NCBI RefSeq assembly: GCF_000611645.1
Contig: NW_014013410.1
Span: 3,444 to 35,639, forward strand
Reading direction: 5' to 3'
Length of the DNA: 32,196 nucleotides
Origin: Monoraphidium neglectum
Lineage: Eukaryota; Chlorophyta; Chlorophyceae; Sphaeropleales; Selenastraceae
Below, in pieces: positions 1-11,354 of this stretch (position 1 is the first letter of the stretch; each line of letters begins with the position of its first letter). The position numbers and the translations under genes were made by a program. A model generated the notes under the pieces. It saw only the letters and a program-made list of their open reading frames with translations. It was not told where the DNA came from and did not search any database.

Positions 1-14
1 CCCCCCCAAAATAG

Positions 15-649
15 ACCCGGAACGAGACGTGGCCGCGCCTCGACTTCTTCAAGGCCAACAGCCTCACCTTCAAGAAGCCAGACCACGAGAAGTACCCCGC
101 CATGGAGCTGGCCTACGCGGCGGGCCGCGCGGGCGGCACCATGACCGGCGTGCTCAGCGCCGCGAACGAGCAGGTCTGGGGGCGCCGCCGTCTTGCGGAG
201 GCCCCCTGTGCGGCTGCGTGCGGGCTGAGGCCGATGGAGCTGGGCCGCTGACCGAGATGTGTCTAAACATCCTCCGGCCTGGCTTTGCAAGGAGCTGTCT
301 CACGGTGCCCCCTGGTCCTCCACTGCCTGTTTGACGTCCCGGCACTGCCGCTACGACTCGCCGCGCAAGGTGTTGTGCAGGTGTTGTACGCAACCTCGGC
401 TCACCCACCCCTCTCAAACCCTCCGCGTCCGGCGCCCCGCAGTCCGTCCAGATGTTCATCGACGAGCGGATCGGCTACCTCGACATCATGCGCCTCAACG
501 AGGCTTGCTGCGAGGCCCACAAGGCGGAGCTGGTGCTGAAGCCCAACCTGGAGGAGATTGTGCACTACGACCAGTGGGCGCGCAAGTGGGTGGAGAACGC
601 GGTCGTGTCGGGGGCGTTCAAGCCGCGCGTCGTGGTCGCGGCCAAGTGA
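15..649 (+). CDS. DXR: 1-deoxy-D-xylulose 5-phosphate reductoisomerase, C-terminal two exons (5' end outside window)
   Basis: Plastid enzyme of the MEP pathway that converts DXP to 2-C-methyl-D-erythritol 4-phosphate with NADPH. Exons 15-173 and 443-649 are joined through a 269-nt GT-AG intron; the stop is TGA at 647-649. The encoded residues match the DXR C-terminus: TWPRLDFF, then [20 protein letters not shown], then [18 protein letters not shown], with the junction leading into [20 protein letters not shown], and finally [14 protein letters not shown]. The start of the first exon (acceptor AG at 13-14) is inferred from an in-frame stop just upstream and from loss of similarity. The NADPH-binding and catalytic domains lie to the left of the window. 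A TGTAA motif 218 nt past the stop may be the poly(A) signal. Family assignment is very secure; the exact upstream splice site is less so. Confidence 0.93.
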
Positions 650-1458
650 GGGGGCCCAGGCGGGCGGGCGGCGCTCGGCAGGGCGCCGCGTGGCGGCTGC
701 CCTGCAGGCACATTGGCTTCATTGTAGCCGCAGTACGCTGCGTTCTTTTTCTCTTTCAAGTGGTGGCGCGTGTCGGAGTGGAGCGGCCTGGTGAAGAGAA
801 GCGCATATCGTTCTTACATTTTTGAATGCACTCGCCGCACGCTTCTGCCCTGGCCGCGACCTGTGGTGTAAACGCCACACTCATTCAGAGGTTGGTAGGC
901 CAGCTTCGGCTGGTGCGGGTGCCTGACGTTCTGCAGCATCGCCTGCTTTTGGCCTGCCAACCACCCAGCCACCCACCCAGCAGCGGTTCCTTTTTCACAT
1001 CACATCCTGCCGATTGAGAAAGTGGCAAAGCAATTGACGGGCCACGAATGGGTGAATCACGATGCAAGGCTTGTGCTTAGATCGGATCATAAGCCGATGG
1101 ACCACAGCAATGAGCACGCTGCGCACGCTGTGCGGCTGTGGTGGTTGTCAATGGTGTCATTGACCACCTGAGGCTAAGCAACTTGGAAGAATACGAGGTC
1201 AATTTTACGGCACGCTTTGTAGCAGGACCCTCGCGGCGATCAGGTCTCCAAGGAGGCCGGGACATCATGCTGCATCTCGACAACGGTAATGGCCGGCACT
1301 AAATACGCCTTCGTGCTGCCTCGTAATATAATTTCTCGTGTGTGCAACGATTGATTAACTTGGTATCGTGTAGCCAAGCGCCAAATGCTTGTTTGTTCAT
1401 GGGCAGCGAAGCTGCTTATGCACTCCGGGCTCGACAGACATCTCTGATCGACGTCACC
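650..1458. other. Intergenic: DXR 3' UTR and upstream region of the GH5 gene
   Basis: No coding segment recognised. A TGTAA motif at 867-871 fits the green-algal polyadenylation signal for DXR. An AT-rich patch near 1325-1333 (AATATAATT) lies about 130 nt before the GH5 start and could contribute to its promoter; this is weak. Confidence 0.4.
867..871 (+). terminator. Candidate TGTAA polyadenylation signal for DXR
   Basis: TGTAA is the usual poly(A) signal in volvocine and related green algae. This copy lies 218 nt after the DXR stop, a plausible 3' UTR length. Confidence 0.4.
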
Positions 1459-1928
1459 ATGTACTACCTGGTGGTGCTCCTGCCGTTGTTGCTGGCAAGC
1501 AGCGGCCTCGCTGCACCCGCCGCCGCTCCACGGCGCCTCGTCGGGGGCGTCGTGCCGCCCCTCCACACAGCCGGCCGCAACTTTGTCGATGCCACCGGCG
1601 CGCGTGTGCGGCTGCGATGCGCCTCGTGGTCAGGCGCCCAGGAGAAATGGTTCGTCCCTTCGGGCCTGTGGGCGCAACCACGCCGCGTCATAGCACGCAT
1701 GGCGCGGCAGGGCGGCCTCAATTGCATCCGTCTGGTCTGGAGCCTCGAGGCGGTGCTGCGGGCGGCCAACGGCACGGCGGTTGTGCCGGCCGCGGCGGTG
1801 GCGGCGAACAGGGACCTGGCCGGCCAGAGCCCCCTGCAGGTGCGAGCCAGCAGGCGCTGATGTGCTGTATCCTTGGGAGAGCCTTGGGACAGGCTGCCGC
1901 CACCGCGCCTGCCCCGCAGCGGCTGCTG

Positions 1929-1959
<31 letters not shown>

Positions 1960-1962
1960 CGC

Positions 1963-2016
<54 letters not shown>

Positions 2017-4352
2017 CGCTGTCGCCGCCGCCGAAGAATCCCCAATGCCAACTGCACAAGCACTTGCCTTCGCCGCGCCCGCCGGCTGTCTGCCACCAAG
2101 GCCCCACCTCCTTGTCCCCCGCCACCAGGTGTTGGACGCGGTAATCGCGGCCGCCGCCGCCGAGGTGCGGGCGGCCGGCTCCTTAGCAGGCCTGGCGGGG
2201 CCGTGAACACCGCCACCAGATGCCAGCGCGGGCCTGGCAAGACAGGGACCTGACTTGCAGCCGTGGCTCAGGACATCAATGGCGCTGCTGCAGGACTGCG
2301 GGCCCTGTGCTCGCAGTGCGCGACCCCCGAGACTTGCCGCCCCCGCCTGCCACCCCCACCCCTCCCCCTCCCCGGGTCAGGGGCTTATGGTGATACTGGA
2401 CAACCACAGCAGCGACGCAATATGGTGCTGCGGCGTGCAGGTCGGTGCTGAGCCTCATCAGGGGCGCGACGCATTGTCCCGTGCGCCTGAAGGGATGACG
2501 CGCGGCGTGCATGGCACGTCACCTGTTGCAAGCGACGCCGCATTTTTTCTCTGCAACGGGCCTGATCCTGAGGCGTGTTGCGTTGCGGCGCGGCGTTGCG
2601 CCCCCTCCAGGATGGAAATGGCCTGTGGTACACCGCCAGATGGAGCGAAGCCGCCTGGCTGCAGGGGTGGGCGCTGCTGGCTCGCCGCTACGCCAACGCA
2701 AGCAACGTGGTCGGCATGGGCCTGCGGAACGAGCCGCGGCCGACGTTCGTAGGTGGGGGCGTTGTGGGGAGGGGCGCCACACGAGCGCGGCGGGCTGGAA
2801 CTAGCGACCCCGGCCCTGGTGCCTGAGCGCAGGCACGGGTCGCGCACGGCTGGGGCCAAGCTTTCCTCCACACGGCTCATGGCACCTTGCGCCAGCCCAG
2901 CAACCGTTTGGTTCCCTCCCATCCCCAGCAGACAGCGCAGAAATCGTGCCGAGCTCCAGTCAAAACAGCTCGGATTGCGGCTTGCCTCCCATATGGGACA
3001 CCTTGAACCCATGCTGGGTTCACCCGTCGACCTCCTTCCCCCAGGTGCCGCGCTCCGCCTGCCGACCTGGGGCTCTGGCGGGCCCACCACTGACCTGGCC
3101 GTGGCGTATGAGAAGGCGGCCGGCGCGATCCTGTCCGTGCGACCCACCTACCTCATTTTCGCGCAGGGCCTCATGGCCGGCCGCGACCTGCGGCCGGCGC
3201 GGCTGCGGCCGCTGGTGCTGCGCGCGCCGTGGCCAAAGGGGCGGGTGGTGCGCGGCCAGCTGGCGTACGAGGCGCACGAGTACCCCTGGCTTTGGGTGGG
3301 CGGCCCGTGCGTGTTTGTTGTATATGTGGGGTATGTGGAAGGTATCCTGCTTCCTGCCCAACAGGAGGATTCCAAATAAGTGATGAGTGTCCACATGGGA
3401 AACATGGAGCATCCTTGTGCCCTCATCGGCTCGATTGCAGACCTCAATTACAGACACGAATCAGGGTTCGTGCTGAGCACGCGCACCATACGCGTCATTT
3501 TTCACACTGTGCCCTTTCCCCCTTGCACAGGGCTCCTTTGACTTTGATGACTACAACGCCTACCGCGCCCAGCTGGATGACGCATGGGGTTACCTTGCTG
3601 TCACTAACAGGACGCCCTTGTGGCTAGGTGAGCACATGGATGGGCAAAGCGTGCTTCGCTCAGGCACGTCTGGCGGGATCATCCCGCGATGATGCCATTG
3701 ATGCTGTCTAAGAGGACTTCTGTAGGTCCTCCCAACCCCTCCCCCCAGCCCCCTTGCATCAGCATGCCGATGTCCCTGTGGCAAGGAAATTCACGCTGCT
3801 GGTGCTCTTTGCTCCACGCCTGCAGGCGAGTTTGGCACGTCCCACAATCAGGAAGGCATTAGCAGCCCCTGGTGGAAGGCGCTGATACGGTAGGGGGGAT
3901 CAGGGATGCGGTTCGGGCCGGCCGTGGGGGAAGTACTGGGGACCGTTGATTGGGCAGCCCTCCTGCAGGGCTGCAGACCCAGCTCGCTTGATTGCCCCGC
4001 ATGCAGCCCAATACATCCCCAGTCTGCAGCTGTGCTGCGACTGACCCCGCACTCAAATCAAATCGCGGCATCTTGTGGCCCGCAGCTGCCACCGCGCGCG
4101 CTCCTGGACCCACCCTTTCAAACGAGCTGACCCCCCCCCCCCTTGGATTGCGCCCTGAACCCTCTGGATCAACCCATACGCAGCTACATAAAGGAGCGTG
4201 ACTTGGATTGGTGCTACTGGCCGCTCGACGGGCAGCAGGGGCCTAGCCGACAGCAGGGCTTGGAGGAGATATATGGGCTGCTCAACACCACCTGGAACGG
4301 CTGGGCCTACCCCCCGTTGATGGAGCAGCTGCGGAGCATCATGGGGAGGTAG
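1459..4352 (+). CDS. Secreted glycoside hydrolase family 5 (cellulase-like), 399 aa, 8 exons
   Basis: Predicted secreted beta-glycan hydrolase (endoglucanase-type (beta/alpha)8 barrel). Exons: 1459-1839, 2129-2164, 2381-2440, 2611-2752, 3045-3295, 3531-3627, 3826-3889, 4184-4352; they total 1200 nt with all phases consistent. The start gives a clear signal peptide (MYYLVVLLPLLLASSGLAA). GH5 landmarks are in order: VILDNHSSDAIWCC (residues 142-155), GLRNEP with the acid/base Glu at 200, HEYPW with His284 and Tyr286, and WLGEFGTS with the nucleophile Glu at 324, whose preceding Gly codon is split by an intron. LDWCYWPLDGQQG near the end fits the barrel's last strand. The length is normal for a single GH5 domain; no carbohydrate-binding module is seen. 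Intron 1 carries a long CTG array. Substrate cannot be decided from sequence. The junction after exon 4 was chosen by phase (donor at 2753). Confidence 0.88.
1922..2015 (+). repeat. Imperfect (CTG)n array in GH5 intron 1
   Basis: About 94 nt of CTG/GCT units, interrupted by CCG, inside the intron 1840-2128. It produces spurious poly-Leu/Ala/Cys frames on + and poly-Gln/Ser frames on -, none of which fits the GH5 reading frame. Confidence 0.9.
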
Positions 4353-5240
4353 CGTACAAGTGGCTCTGAGACAGCGTGTGTATCTTGTGTTGCTAAAATG
4401 CAGTTGTCACATTTTATTGGTCCATTGTACCGGAACTGTGCCCCCTGCTTTTCATCTTGGACAGTTTTCCAAGTACGTGGTCTCACCCAATTCACCACAT
4501 TGCTTGTGGGGACGCACTTGCAACCAACCCCTTCTAGTTGGCACGATGCACATCACTGGATTGGGCCAGGCTTCACTGTCACTTCCCTGCCAATCTTTTA
4601 CTCATGCATCGCTACTTGGATCCGTTATATTGACTCTGTGTCTGTTACAGAGGACAAAGTGCATCCTGGCAAGGAAGGAAGGAAGGGCCGAGTTCGCATT
4701 CAAACGCGGGCCAGGGCAGTTTGTGCGTGCATGCTGCAAGCTGCTTGCTTGAACGTCAGGACACTGCTGAGCGCCTTCTCGGCGTCATTGGCAGCTGCCA
4801 AGAGAAGATCGTTGCATACTGTATCCTGGAGATGAGTGTTGAAGGTGCCCGCTGCGTGCAGAGAGAAGGCGCGCAAACGCCGTGCGGCCACGACCGACGC
4901 GCCTCGCTTGTTGTGCTGCTGTTGCGATCGGAACGAAACGATGATGAGCGCCATGCCATATACCTGTCAAAACCGGCTGAGCGGACAACCCACAGCCAAG
5001 AGAACTCCTGCATCAGCGCCCCTGCAAGAACGTCTGCTGCTATCCTGACAAGCACACCCCATCTCACACAACCGTCAAGTGTGTCCGGGCGCATTGACGG
5101 AACCTGCGGTTGGCCCCATGCGCGCCGCCCTCTCGGCACATGACGCGGTCCCCACCCTGCGTGTCTGCGTGCTGTTCACACGTCAGACCGTCTTGCAGAC
5201 GTCGGCGGCACATGAACACCGCCAGCTTGCGTCTAGCGGG
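4353..5240. other. Intergenic between convergent genes
   Basis: This lies between the stop of the GH5 gene (+) and the stop of the hypothetical gene at 5241 (-), so it should hold both 3' UTRs. No recognised protein, RNA or repeat was seen. I found no TGTAA close to the GH5 stop. Confidence 0.5.
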
Positions 5241-6660
5241 CTAGATGGCGCCGCGGCGCGCGGCCGCAGCCTTTGCTCTCTGGGTGCGCTTGCCGCCGCG
5301 ATGGGGCTGGGGCCGGCGTTCGCCGCCATACTCACCGTCCCCGCCGAACCCGCAGTAGTCCGGCTCAGGGCCAGGCTCGCCCCAGACCGCGTGCGCGTTG
5401 CCAGCAGGCAGACGGCCCACCGCGTCGTACCCTCCGTCAAAGCTGAGACCCAAGTAGTCTGGCTTGCGCCCTGCAGCAGCAACATCAGACAGCGGCTCCA
5501 CGCGCTGCGGCTCCCGCGCCGCAGGCGGATTGCGCTGCTTCACCGGCGAGCCGTCCTGGCTGGCCGGCGCCTGATGCTTGTTGCCCTGCGCCACGTAAGC
5601 GGCGATGAACGCCCTCACGCGCCCAACGTGCTGGGGGCTGCGCTCAAGGCCGCTGCCGAGACGCCGGGGCCGCCCGCCACAGCCGCCCTTCCCTGCACCC
5701 ACGCGCGGGAACGCCGCTGCACTGGGGGACGCCACTGCGTGTGCATTTTGCATCGCTGGGGCCCCGACTGGTGGCGATGGCGGCGGCACTCGCGGCTGCG
5801 GCTGCGGCAGCGGCTGCGACGGTGGCGAAGGCTCGCCCGCGGGCGCCCCGACCTGGGACGGAGCTGCCACTTTCACCTGCAGCCCCCCTTGCAGGGCCCT
5901 CTGCAGCACGTCGTCGTCTGACAGCACGGCCATCGCTTGCTGCCTCGCAGCCTCCGCCAGGTGCGCCTTGATCCTCTCCTTGGCCTGTGCGGCTGCCCGC
6001 TGGGCTTGCACCTCCTGCTGCTCAGCAGTCGGGGCCGCTGCTGCCGCCGCCACGGGGTTCCCTCCGCCTCGTGCCTCCCAGATCTGTGCCAGCTGGGCCA
6101 CGGAGCCGTGTGCGGGGTGCGCCTGCAGCGGGGTCGTCCAAGGCGGCAAATCTTGAGGCATGGATGTAACGGACACCTGTGTCTGACGCACCGCCGCCGT
6201 GAGCTGCAGCTCTTGCATTTATGCATGTGACAGCGGGCTGCTATTTGGGCCCGCCCTTGCAGCAGCCAAACGCCACCGCCATCTGCAGCTGCCGCTGCCT
6301 CGCGGCGTTGGCTGCGTGTGCCTTGCCAAGGTTGGGAGCCCGTTTCATTACCTCGTGCTGCTTGTTTGCTGTGGCCACCGCGGCCGCGGCCGTGGCAGCA
6401 ACGTTCCTTTCGCGCTGGATTTGAACCCCCGAGAAGGGGGTGTGCCCCAGGACACCGCGCTGATTGTAGGCGAGTGGGCAGTCCCTTGCGGCCAGCATGC
6501 GGCGCATCTCTGTCGTGGACACCACAGGGTCCAACAGGACGTTGGCCTGCTGCAACGCGCGCTGCTCGTGCTGCGCCAACACAGCTGCACAGGATGCGTC
6601 CGCAATATCTGGGTCTGGAGAAGACAGCGCCGGCGCGGCCCAAGCAAAAGGGCTACCCAT
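5241..6660 (-). CDS. Hypothetical Ala/Gln/Pro-rich protein, about 448 aa, two exons
   Basis: I do not recognise this protein. Two long open segments in different frames are joined by a proposed 73-nt phase-0 intron: exon 1 6660-6277, exon 2 6203-5241, stop TAG. The start ATG at 6660 gives MGSPFAWAAPALSSPDPDIA. The first ~130 residues are Ala/Gln/Arg-rich and likely helical (for example TEMRRMLAARDCPL). Exon 2 has AEQQEVQAQRAAAQAKERIK, which looks like a helix or coiled coil, then a Pro-rich linker. A later acidic/aromatic segment has two similar cores, KPDYLGLSFDGGYD and EPDYCGFGGDGEYG, and the protein ends in a basic tail (GGKRTQRAKAAAARRG). The two PDYxG-FDGG-like cores suggest a small internal repeat. 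An alternative acceptor 6 nt upstream (after 6210) keeps the frame. The intron is inferred only from phase and frame change; two separate genes are possible but less likely. Confidence 0.5.
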
Positions 6661-7252
6661 GATGTCTGAGCGACACTGATGAGCCTCCGTATTACCGTGT
6701 AATGATCTAGGGTGCGGGAGGGCGGTCAAGCGATCAAGACGGGAGTCGTTACGACCGTGTGTGTCGCGAGGTGATCTGAAGTCGAAAAGACTATCAGGAT
6801 GATAAAATGAAAAACATGCAATATCAGGCTGTATCGTGCCGTGACAATCAATAAGATGGCCGAACACTGCAGTCGGTTGGGATACTCGAGCCTTAGACGC
6901 CTCCACTCCCGCTAAGGCATTTATGAAAAGATTCGCTGGTTGTCATACGAGTCCCTTACAGCCCCTCAGAACGGCCTGTGGATGCAGGCAAAGATGGGGT
7001 CACCGCTTCGACTTCGCATCCGCGACAGCTGCAAGCGTCAGCAGTGCGGGGCAGCGCCGCGACTCGCTTATAATGGTACGCTGATACATGAACCAGGCAT
7101 ACCAGGACTATTACTACATGTTGTTGCACAAACAGCCAATTCCCTGCCACCTGCAAGCCTAAATGCAGGGTAACACTGCTCAAGTGCGGGACAGTGCCCT
7201 GGATATACAGATCATCAGGTCCAAACAAAAGCTGCATGCCTACGCCTCTGCA

Positions 7253-7512
7253 CACGCCCCATGCCCCATACCCCATGCCTCATGCCCCATGCCTGTGCCC
7301 CATGCCATGCCCAAAGCTGCACCCGTTCCCGCGCCCACGCTCACGCTCACGCCCACGGCCATGGCCACGGCCACGGCCACGGCCACGCCCACAGCCACGC
7401 CCACGCCCACGCATGCGCACATGCACATGCACATGCACATGCACATGCACATGCACATGCACATGCACATGCACATGCCTGTACCCATATCCATACCCAA
7501 GCCCAAGCCCCA
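7253..7512. repeat. Composite minisatellite: CCCCATG, CACGGC/CACGCC and ATGCAC hexamers
   Basis: Three repeat families abut. CCCATGCC-type units span about 7258-7315 and CACG(G/C)C hexamers about 7334-7412. A pure ATGCAC hexamer tract (nine perfect copies) spans 7421-7474, followed by decaying CCCATA/CCCAAG units. The hexamer period keeps several frames open on both strands. Confidence 0.85.
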
Positions 7513-7699
7513 GCCCAGGCCTTGTTATTAGGTGCATTTCAAGACCACCTTCACGCCCGTCACGACCTTCCACAAGGCGTTCGCACCAATAAAATAACAA
7601 GCGTGCAGCATCACAGACCTCTTGAATGTGAGCGGAGCACCAACAGCCAGAATGTGTGCATATCAGTGATGGCTGCCAGAGGTCAGCAGCCAGTCACAC

Positions 7700-7771
7700 A
7701 TTCTGGGTGCCACTCACTGTTGGTTGTGCCCACCCATTCTGGGTGCCACTCAATGGTGGTTGCGTCCCCCC
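7700..7771. repeat. 36-bp tandem direct duplication
   Basis: Two adjacent copies start ATTCTGGGTGCCACTCA at 7700 and 7736. The copies are near-identical over the first ~30 nt and diverge at the end, where the second copy runs into a poly-C stretch. Confidence 0.7.
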
Positions 7772-8679
7772 CCCAACCACCTTTCACCCTAGGAGCAACC
7801 TCCATGATAGCCTTTTGAATGCGCATCAATTGAGCAATATAGTCACATGTGCATCTCAGTATCCGCATGCAAGCCGCTTGTCCTTGGCAAGCAGCATGCA
7901 GCATCATGACGCGTCCGCAGGCAATTTTCGCACAGTAATGTGCTCGCTACCTTACCGAGAACGTGAAGGGGAAAAGATGGCACTGGAGTGAATACCAGCA
8001 TGCGGGCACATGTGGGCTGACCACGATTGCCGTGAGCTGCTGACGACCTCCTGATTGAGTGAGTCTTTCGTTTTGAATCAGACAGCCAGGGTTCTGCCTG
8101 GGGCCCGGTGGTGCAGCTGATCTGTACAGAGGCGCCTTCAGACTTGGTGCTGTTACAGTCTGCCTGGACCTTCGCGCCGCAAGACCAACCACCCGGGACC
8201 AACCAACCCCAAATAGCAGTGCAAAGTAAGACTTCAGGTATGTGGTTGAAAGGTGGTGTGCAGCCGCCAAGAAGGGGTGCACCGGTAGACGTGCTGAATG
8301 CCTGTGCAGTGCAACGCATTGCGTAAAGAGCTCACAATGCCGGCGCTGCAGCCTGAGCTGCAACAGATGAAAGAGCAACCCGGCCGTCAAATATCGGCGG
8401 TTTTCAACGTTCGGTGCAGCGACCACAAACACATGAGCAATATGGAAACAAGTCAATGTACGGCCGCCCTTCTTCACAGGGGGCGCATCGCGCTGCACTG
8501 CGACAACAACACAACTTGTGTCACAAGGTAGCTTGCCCAAAACCAAAAATGTGCGCGAGCAGTGGACAACGTACGCTATACACGGCTGATGCACATAGGG
8601 TGAGCCACACTCGATCACAACACCCAAATCAAGCATGCCTCCCTGCGTCAACCTCCCGCGCCTGAGCCATAGGCCTGTA

Positions 8680-11278
8680 TCACCCGCTGTTGCTGGCCCC
8701 GCCGCCGCTGCTGCACACGCTGCACGTCATCTTGGTGCTTGCGCACGTCTCCGGCCGCCCCTGGAACCGCTGCAGCCCGGAAGGCAGGCAGCCGGTCAGC
8801 CTGGTGTTGTTCTGAAGGTAGAGGTATGCGAGGGTGTTGCCCAAGCGGCCCCACGATTGGGGGACGGACCCGTCCAGCTGGTTGTCGTTCAGGGAGAGGT
8901 CCCAGATGTAATCCCAGACCGCCCATGACGGCGGGAGCGGGCCGGTCAGGCGGTTCTGGAAGAGCCAGAGCTTCACCAGGTCGGTAGTGCGGGACCAGGA
9001 GGCCGGCAGGGTGCCCGTGATGCTGTTGCCGCTGCAGGACCACAGGCGGGGCAGGGGCGGGGGGTTGACAAGAAGGGGCAGGGCTTCGTCGTCATGTGCT
9101 GCAGTGGCAGTGGCAGGTATGCATGGGCGGACGCGCTACTGACCAAGCAGCACCGCATGCGAGTCTGGCGGCGCATTTCTGCCCCTCTTACCGCAGCGTG
9201 AGCGTCTGGATGAATTTGAAGCGGGCCCATGCCTCTGGCAGCGGCCCCGTCAGCCGGTTGAGGTCGAGCTCCAGATCAGTCATGTTGGGCCAAACCTGCG
9301 GCAACTCCGGCGGCAGCGTGCCCTCCAAGCGGTTACGGCTGCGGAGGCGGTCGTACAGGGGTGTTGGGAATCGGCTCAGGATCGGCTCCATACTGATGGT
9401 GATCGAGGTTGGCACGGGGCAGGCAAACACCAAAGGCAGGAGCGTGTGTGCAAGCTCGTCGGTGTCAGATCCACGCTGCCGCCGCACCGTGCGCTCATTA
9501 CAAGCGCACGGTTGAAAACACCGTGGGTGACCGCTTCCTTGGGATGCTCGTGCAGCAACTCACTGCAGGATGAGCTTCCTCAGCCTGCGCATGTTGAAGA
9601 GCTCCCTTGGTATGGTGCCCACAAGCTGGTTGCGCGCCAGTTGCAGGTCCATGATCGTGCTCCACTGCCCCAACTCGGGAGGCAGCGTGCCCGAGAGCTG
9701 GTTGTTGCTGCGGGGCGTGGGGTGGCGTGCACGCATGTGTTATCGCACGTGCGTGCGTGCAGTGTGTGACCCGGTGCATTTGTGTTGACAGGCAGGGTTG
9801 TCAGCTGGAACAAGGGGTGTGAGTTGAAACATTATCAGTGGTGCTAGAGACGTGATATACAAAAGGGCCCCAAATGCAGAGCTTTAACATTGATATACGC
9901 AAGGTTGACGGATGAGTGGGAGCTTGCCTCGCGAGAATGCCAGGCAAGACTCGCGTGCATGCACCCAGCAGGTCAGCAAGTGCAGCCGCCATCTGCGCAG
10001 GTGGCAGCACCACCGCACTCACCCAACAGCACTCGCACGGGCCCTCCGCGACTCGACCACACAAAAAAACTGGCCCCAAAAAAACTAGCTGCACGCCCCG
10101 CGTGACAGGGCCGCTCACTGCATGTGCAACGTCACGATGGAGCGCATCTTGCCCCACTCCCGAGGGATCGGCCCCGTGAGCTTGTTCAGCGCCAGCCGCA
10201 GGTCCACCAGGGTGCCCATGCCCCCCCACGCGGCCGGCAGGGGGCCGGAAAGGCTGTTGTTTGCAAGGTTGATGAACTGCACTGCAGACCACCCGGCGCC
10301 CAGCTCTGGAGGCAGGGTGCCGGTGAAGTTGTTGATCCTGGGGCGGGGGAGGGGGAGGAGGGGGTGTGAGGGGAGAAGCTGGGGGTGGCTGATGCACAGG
10401 CGGCTTGAGACCATGTGCATGCTGCTGTCGAGTCTGTCCTGCCTGTACATTTCGTGCAGGCAACAGCACTGAAGGGACGCACATGCGCACATAAAACGAC
10501 ATGAGGAAAGCACCAGCAAGGATGTCAGGCTGGGCGCTGTTGCAACTTTTGGTAAACACTGGGCCACAAGCGGCACACCCTGTCCGGCCCCTCCTCCAAG
10601 CCGGGGGTTCCAGAGGAGGCACGGGCAACCCCAAACGCTGCCATTGCTCCATTCTCTGCGCGCACCGCACACGGACCCCGTTTCCGTGCACCCTACGCGC
10701 CAGGTCTGTGCTCACTGCATGAAGATGATCTTGAGGGCGCTCATGCCGGCCCACGCGGCCGGCAGCTGCCCGCTGAAGAAGTTGCCCCCCAACTGCAGGT
10801 TCTCCATCGACTGCCACGACTGACCCAGCTCTGGGGCGAGCGGCCCGGACAGCTGGTTGTAACTGTTGTGGGAGGTTTGGGGGGTCGCGGGCCGTCATGA
10901 CGCACAGAATGCAAGTGCAGGGAGGTGAAGGGCGATTGGAGGGGTGTTCAGCCACAAGGCATGCGGCTGCCGTCGCCGCCGGCGTTTTGCCGTGCAACTG
11001 CTGGCCGTGGGAGGACCCGCGGCTGACAAATCACACCACGTGTGTCGCCCAGACCCAGGGTCTCGTGACGTCATAACAGGACCCCAAGGGGTGCTCACTA
11101 CAGGAAGAGGCTGCGCAGGTTCTTCATCTTGGCCCACTCCCGCGGCAGCGGCCCAGTCAGCGTGTTGTTGTTGAGCGCAATCCTTTGGATGAGTGGCCAC
11201 CCCTCCCCAAACTCGGGGGGCAGAGTGCCGGTCAAGTCATTTGTGCTGGAAAAAGGGGGAAGGGTGGAGGGTGGAGGG

Positions 11279-11354
<76 letters not shown>

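Larger units (their letters stand above)
6661..8679. other. Repeat-bearing intergenic region
   Basis: About 2 kb lies between the start of the hypothetical gene (6660, -) and the stop of the LRR gene (8680, -). It should contain the LRR gene's 3' UTR and the promoter of the hypothetical gene. It holds a composite low-complexity block (7253-7512) and a 36-bp tandem duplication (7700-7771). The ORFs across the low-complexity block are open on both strands because of the repeat, so I do not call a gene. A TTACA at 8153-8157 (TGTAA on -) is a distant candidate poly(A) signal for the LRR gene. Confidence 0.5.

Noticed and set aside
1718..2240. Poly-Gln/poly-Ser ORFs on the minus strand over GH5 intron 1
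   Set aside because: They arise from the CTG array; the plus strand carries the GH5 exons with catalytic motifs on both sides.
6398..6440. tRNA-like T-arm on the minus strand (GGTTCAAATCC)
   Set aside because: The flanking stem does not pair (GGGGG against CCAGC), no acceptor or anticodon stem is found, and the stretch lies inside the coding exon of the hypothetical protein.
7163..7818. Overlapping ORFs on both strands with His/Met, Arg/Pro and Val/Gly repeats
   Set aside because: They are open only because of the hexamer satellite; there is no non-repetitive conserved part and no consistent exon model.
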